A stretch of DNA of 53,057 nt from Cohnella lubricantis. GTDB taxonomy: Bacteria > Bacillota > Bacilli > Paenibacillales > Paenibacillaceae. The notes below the pieces were generated by a model. It saw only the letters and a list, made by a program, of their open reading frames with translations, ran no database searches and was not told the origin of the DNA. Below are positions 52,486 through 53,057 of this stretch, one piece after another. How positions within the stretch are numbered: position 1 is the stretch's first letter; each line of letters begins with the position of its first letter. The position numbers and the translations under genes were made by a program. The DNA is taken from positions 1 through 53,057 of the forward strand of contig NZ_JACJVN010000060.1 in the NCBI RefSeq assembly GCF_014212015.1. The letters are read 5' to 3'.

Positions 52486-53057
52486 GTAAGCGGTCCGTGC
52501 CCGGTTACAGAGGGCGAAGCAGGGCGGAAGGAACGTGTAAGCGGTCCGTGCCCGGTTACAGAGGGTGAAGCGGGGCAGGTGGAACGTGTAAGCGGTCCAA
52601 GCCCGGTTACAGAGGGCGAAGCAGGGCGGGTGGAACGTGTAAGCGGTCCGTGCCCGGTTACAGAGGGCGAAGCGGGGCTGAAGGAACGTGTAAGCGGTCC
52701 AAGCCCGGTTACAGAGGGCGAAGCGGGGTGAGAGGAACGTGTAAGCGGGCCGTGCCCGGTTACAGAGGGCGAAGCAGGGCGGAAGGAACGTGTAAGCGGT
52801 CCAAGCCCGGTTACAGAGGGCGAAGCAGGGCGGAAGGAACGTGTAAGCGGTCCAAGCCCGGTTACAGAGGGCGAAGCGGGGCGTGAGGAACGTGTAAGCG
52901 GTCCAAGCCCGGTTACAGAGGGCGAAGCGGGGCAGGTGGCACGTGTAAGCGGGCCGTGCCCGGTTACAGAGGGCGAAGCGGGGTGAGAGGAACGTGTAAG
53001 CGGGCCGTGCCCGGTTACAGAGGGCGAAGCAGGGCAGGTGGAACGTGTAAGCGGTCC
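52486..53057. repeat. 51-bp tandem repeat array, eleven complete units and a partial twelfth at the window edge
   Basis: GTAAGCGG recurs at 52486, 52537, 52588, 52639, 52690, 52741, 52792, 52843, 52894, 52945, 52996 and 53047, strictly 51 bases apart; the array continues past the window. Each unit holds an imperfect palindrome, GTAAGCGGNC-NNN-GCCCGGTTAC, and a variable 10-base end. Differences are confined to a few columns (GT or AA before GCCC; T or G in GGTCC/GGGCC; A or G before GGG). All three plus-strand frames are broken by stops within the array. On the minus strand two frames are open across every visible unit, one of them ending at complement 52477-52479, so a 17-aa-repeat protein entering from the right cannot be excluded. 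Confidence 0.93.

Noticed and set aside
52441..52731. Plus-strand frames in the 51-bp array (also 52650-52886) as repeat-protein genes
   Set aside because: Both are stopped within the array by TGA codons in variable columns, start without a ribosome binding site, and cover only part of the repeats.
52486..53057. CRISPR array
   Set aside because: Units are contiguous with no unique spacers, and the 51-bp period is a plain tandem repeat; no cas genes are in the window.

Overview
The window looks like chromosomal DNA of a spore-forming, S-layered member of the Paenibacillaceae (Paenibacillus/Cohnella type). The evidence is SLH-domain surface proteins, a CsaB/TagA/TagO set for secondary cell wall polymer (SCWP), an alpha/beta small acid-soluble spore protein, DegS/DegU, strong GGAGG-type ribosome binding sites with many TTG/GTG starts, and classical Rho-independent terminators. 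In Bacillus subtilis tagO also lies near degSU, so the large glycan region between them here looks like lineage-specific cargo on a conserved backbone (inference).

Layout. 1-2620: 3' end of csaB, then tagA and tagO, for assembly and pyruvylation of the SCWP that SLH domains bind. 2854-12183: three exported proteins: a 1326-aa protein with three C-terminal SLH repeats, an 808-aa protein with N-terminal SLH repeats that looks like the main S-layer protein (strong promoter, long leader, two in-frame starts each with a Shine-Dalgarno), and a 719-aa secreted protein of unknown function. 12295-25581: S-layer glycan core genes: initiating phosphoglycosyl transferase, O-antigen-ligase/oligosaccharyltransferase-like protein, rhamnosyltransferase-like GT2, a small exported protein, Wzm/Wzt ABC exporter, a 1163-aa methyltransferase/coiled-coil/GT2/GT4 fusion, and hddA-hddC-gmhB. 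25614-36097: a visibly more AT-rich block with two acyltransferases, a GT-C-like membrane protein, a GtrA-like/GtrB-like pair, an LPG-synthase-like membrane protein, a kinase/HAD/nucleotidyltransferase cassette and an anchored beta-propeller protein. 36179-40061: gmhA, then rmlACBD. 40134-45435: cytoplasmic serine hydrolase (minus strand) and a 1334-aa Ig-like/SwmB-like/SLH surface protein. 45584-52124: SASP, metK (with a leader terminator), exported phosphodiester glycosidase-like protein, degS-degU. 52125-53057: a 13-bp tandem repeat, a terminator, and a 51-bp tandem repeat that runs off the end of the window.

How it fits together (inference from families and order): GmhA, HddA, GmhB and HddC form the complete GDP-D-glycero-alpha-D-manno-heptose route and RmlABCD the dTDP-L-rhamnose route. 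The predicted product is a rhamnose- and heptose-containing S-layer glycan, started on undecaprenyl phosphate, extended and probably methyl-capped in the cytoplasm, exported by Wzm/Wzt, decorated outside by a Gtr-like side-chain system, and transferred to S-layer protein, which docks on pyruvylated SCWP. A similar heptose/rhamnose logic is known from Aneurinibacillus thermoaerophilus, and a similar gene set from Paenibacillus alvei and Geobacillus stearothermophilus. The less explained parts are the kinase/HAD/nucleotidyltransferase cassette with its beta-propeller neighbour, the gtrA-like gene without a normal start codon, the dual-start S-layer gene, the metK leader and the terminal tandem repeats.
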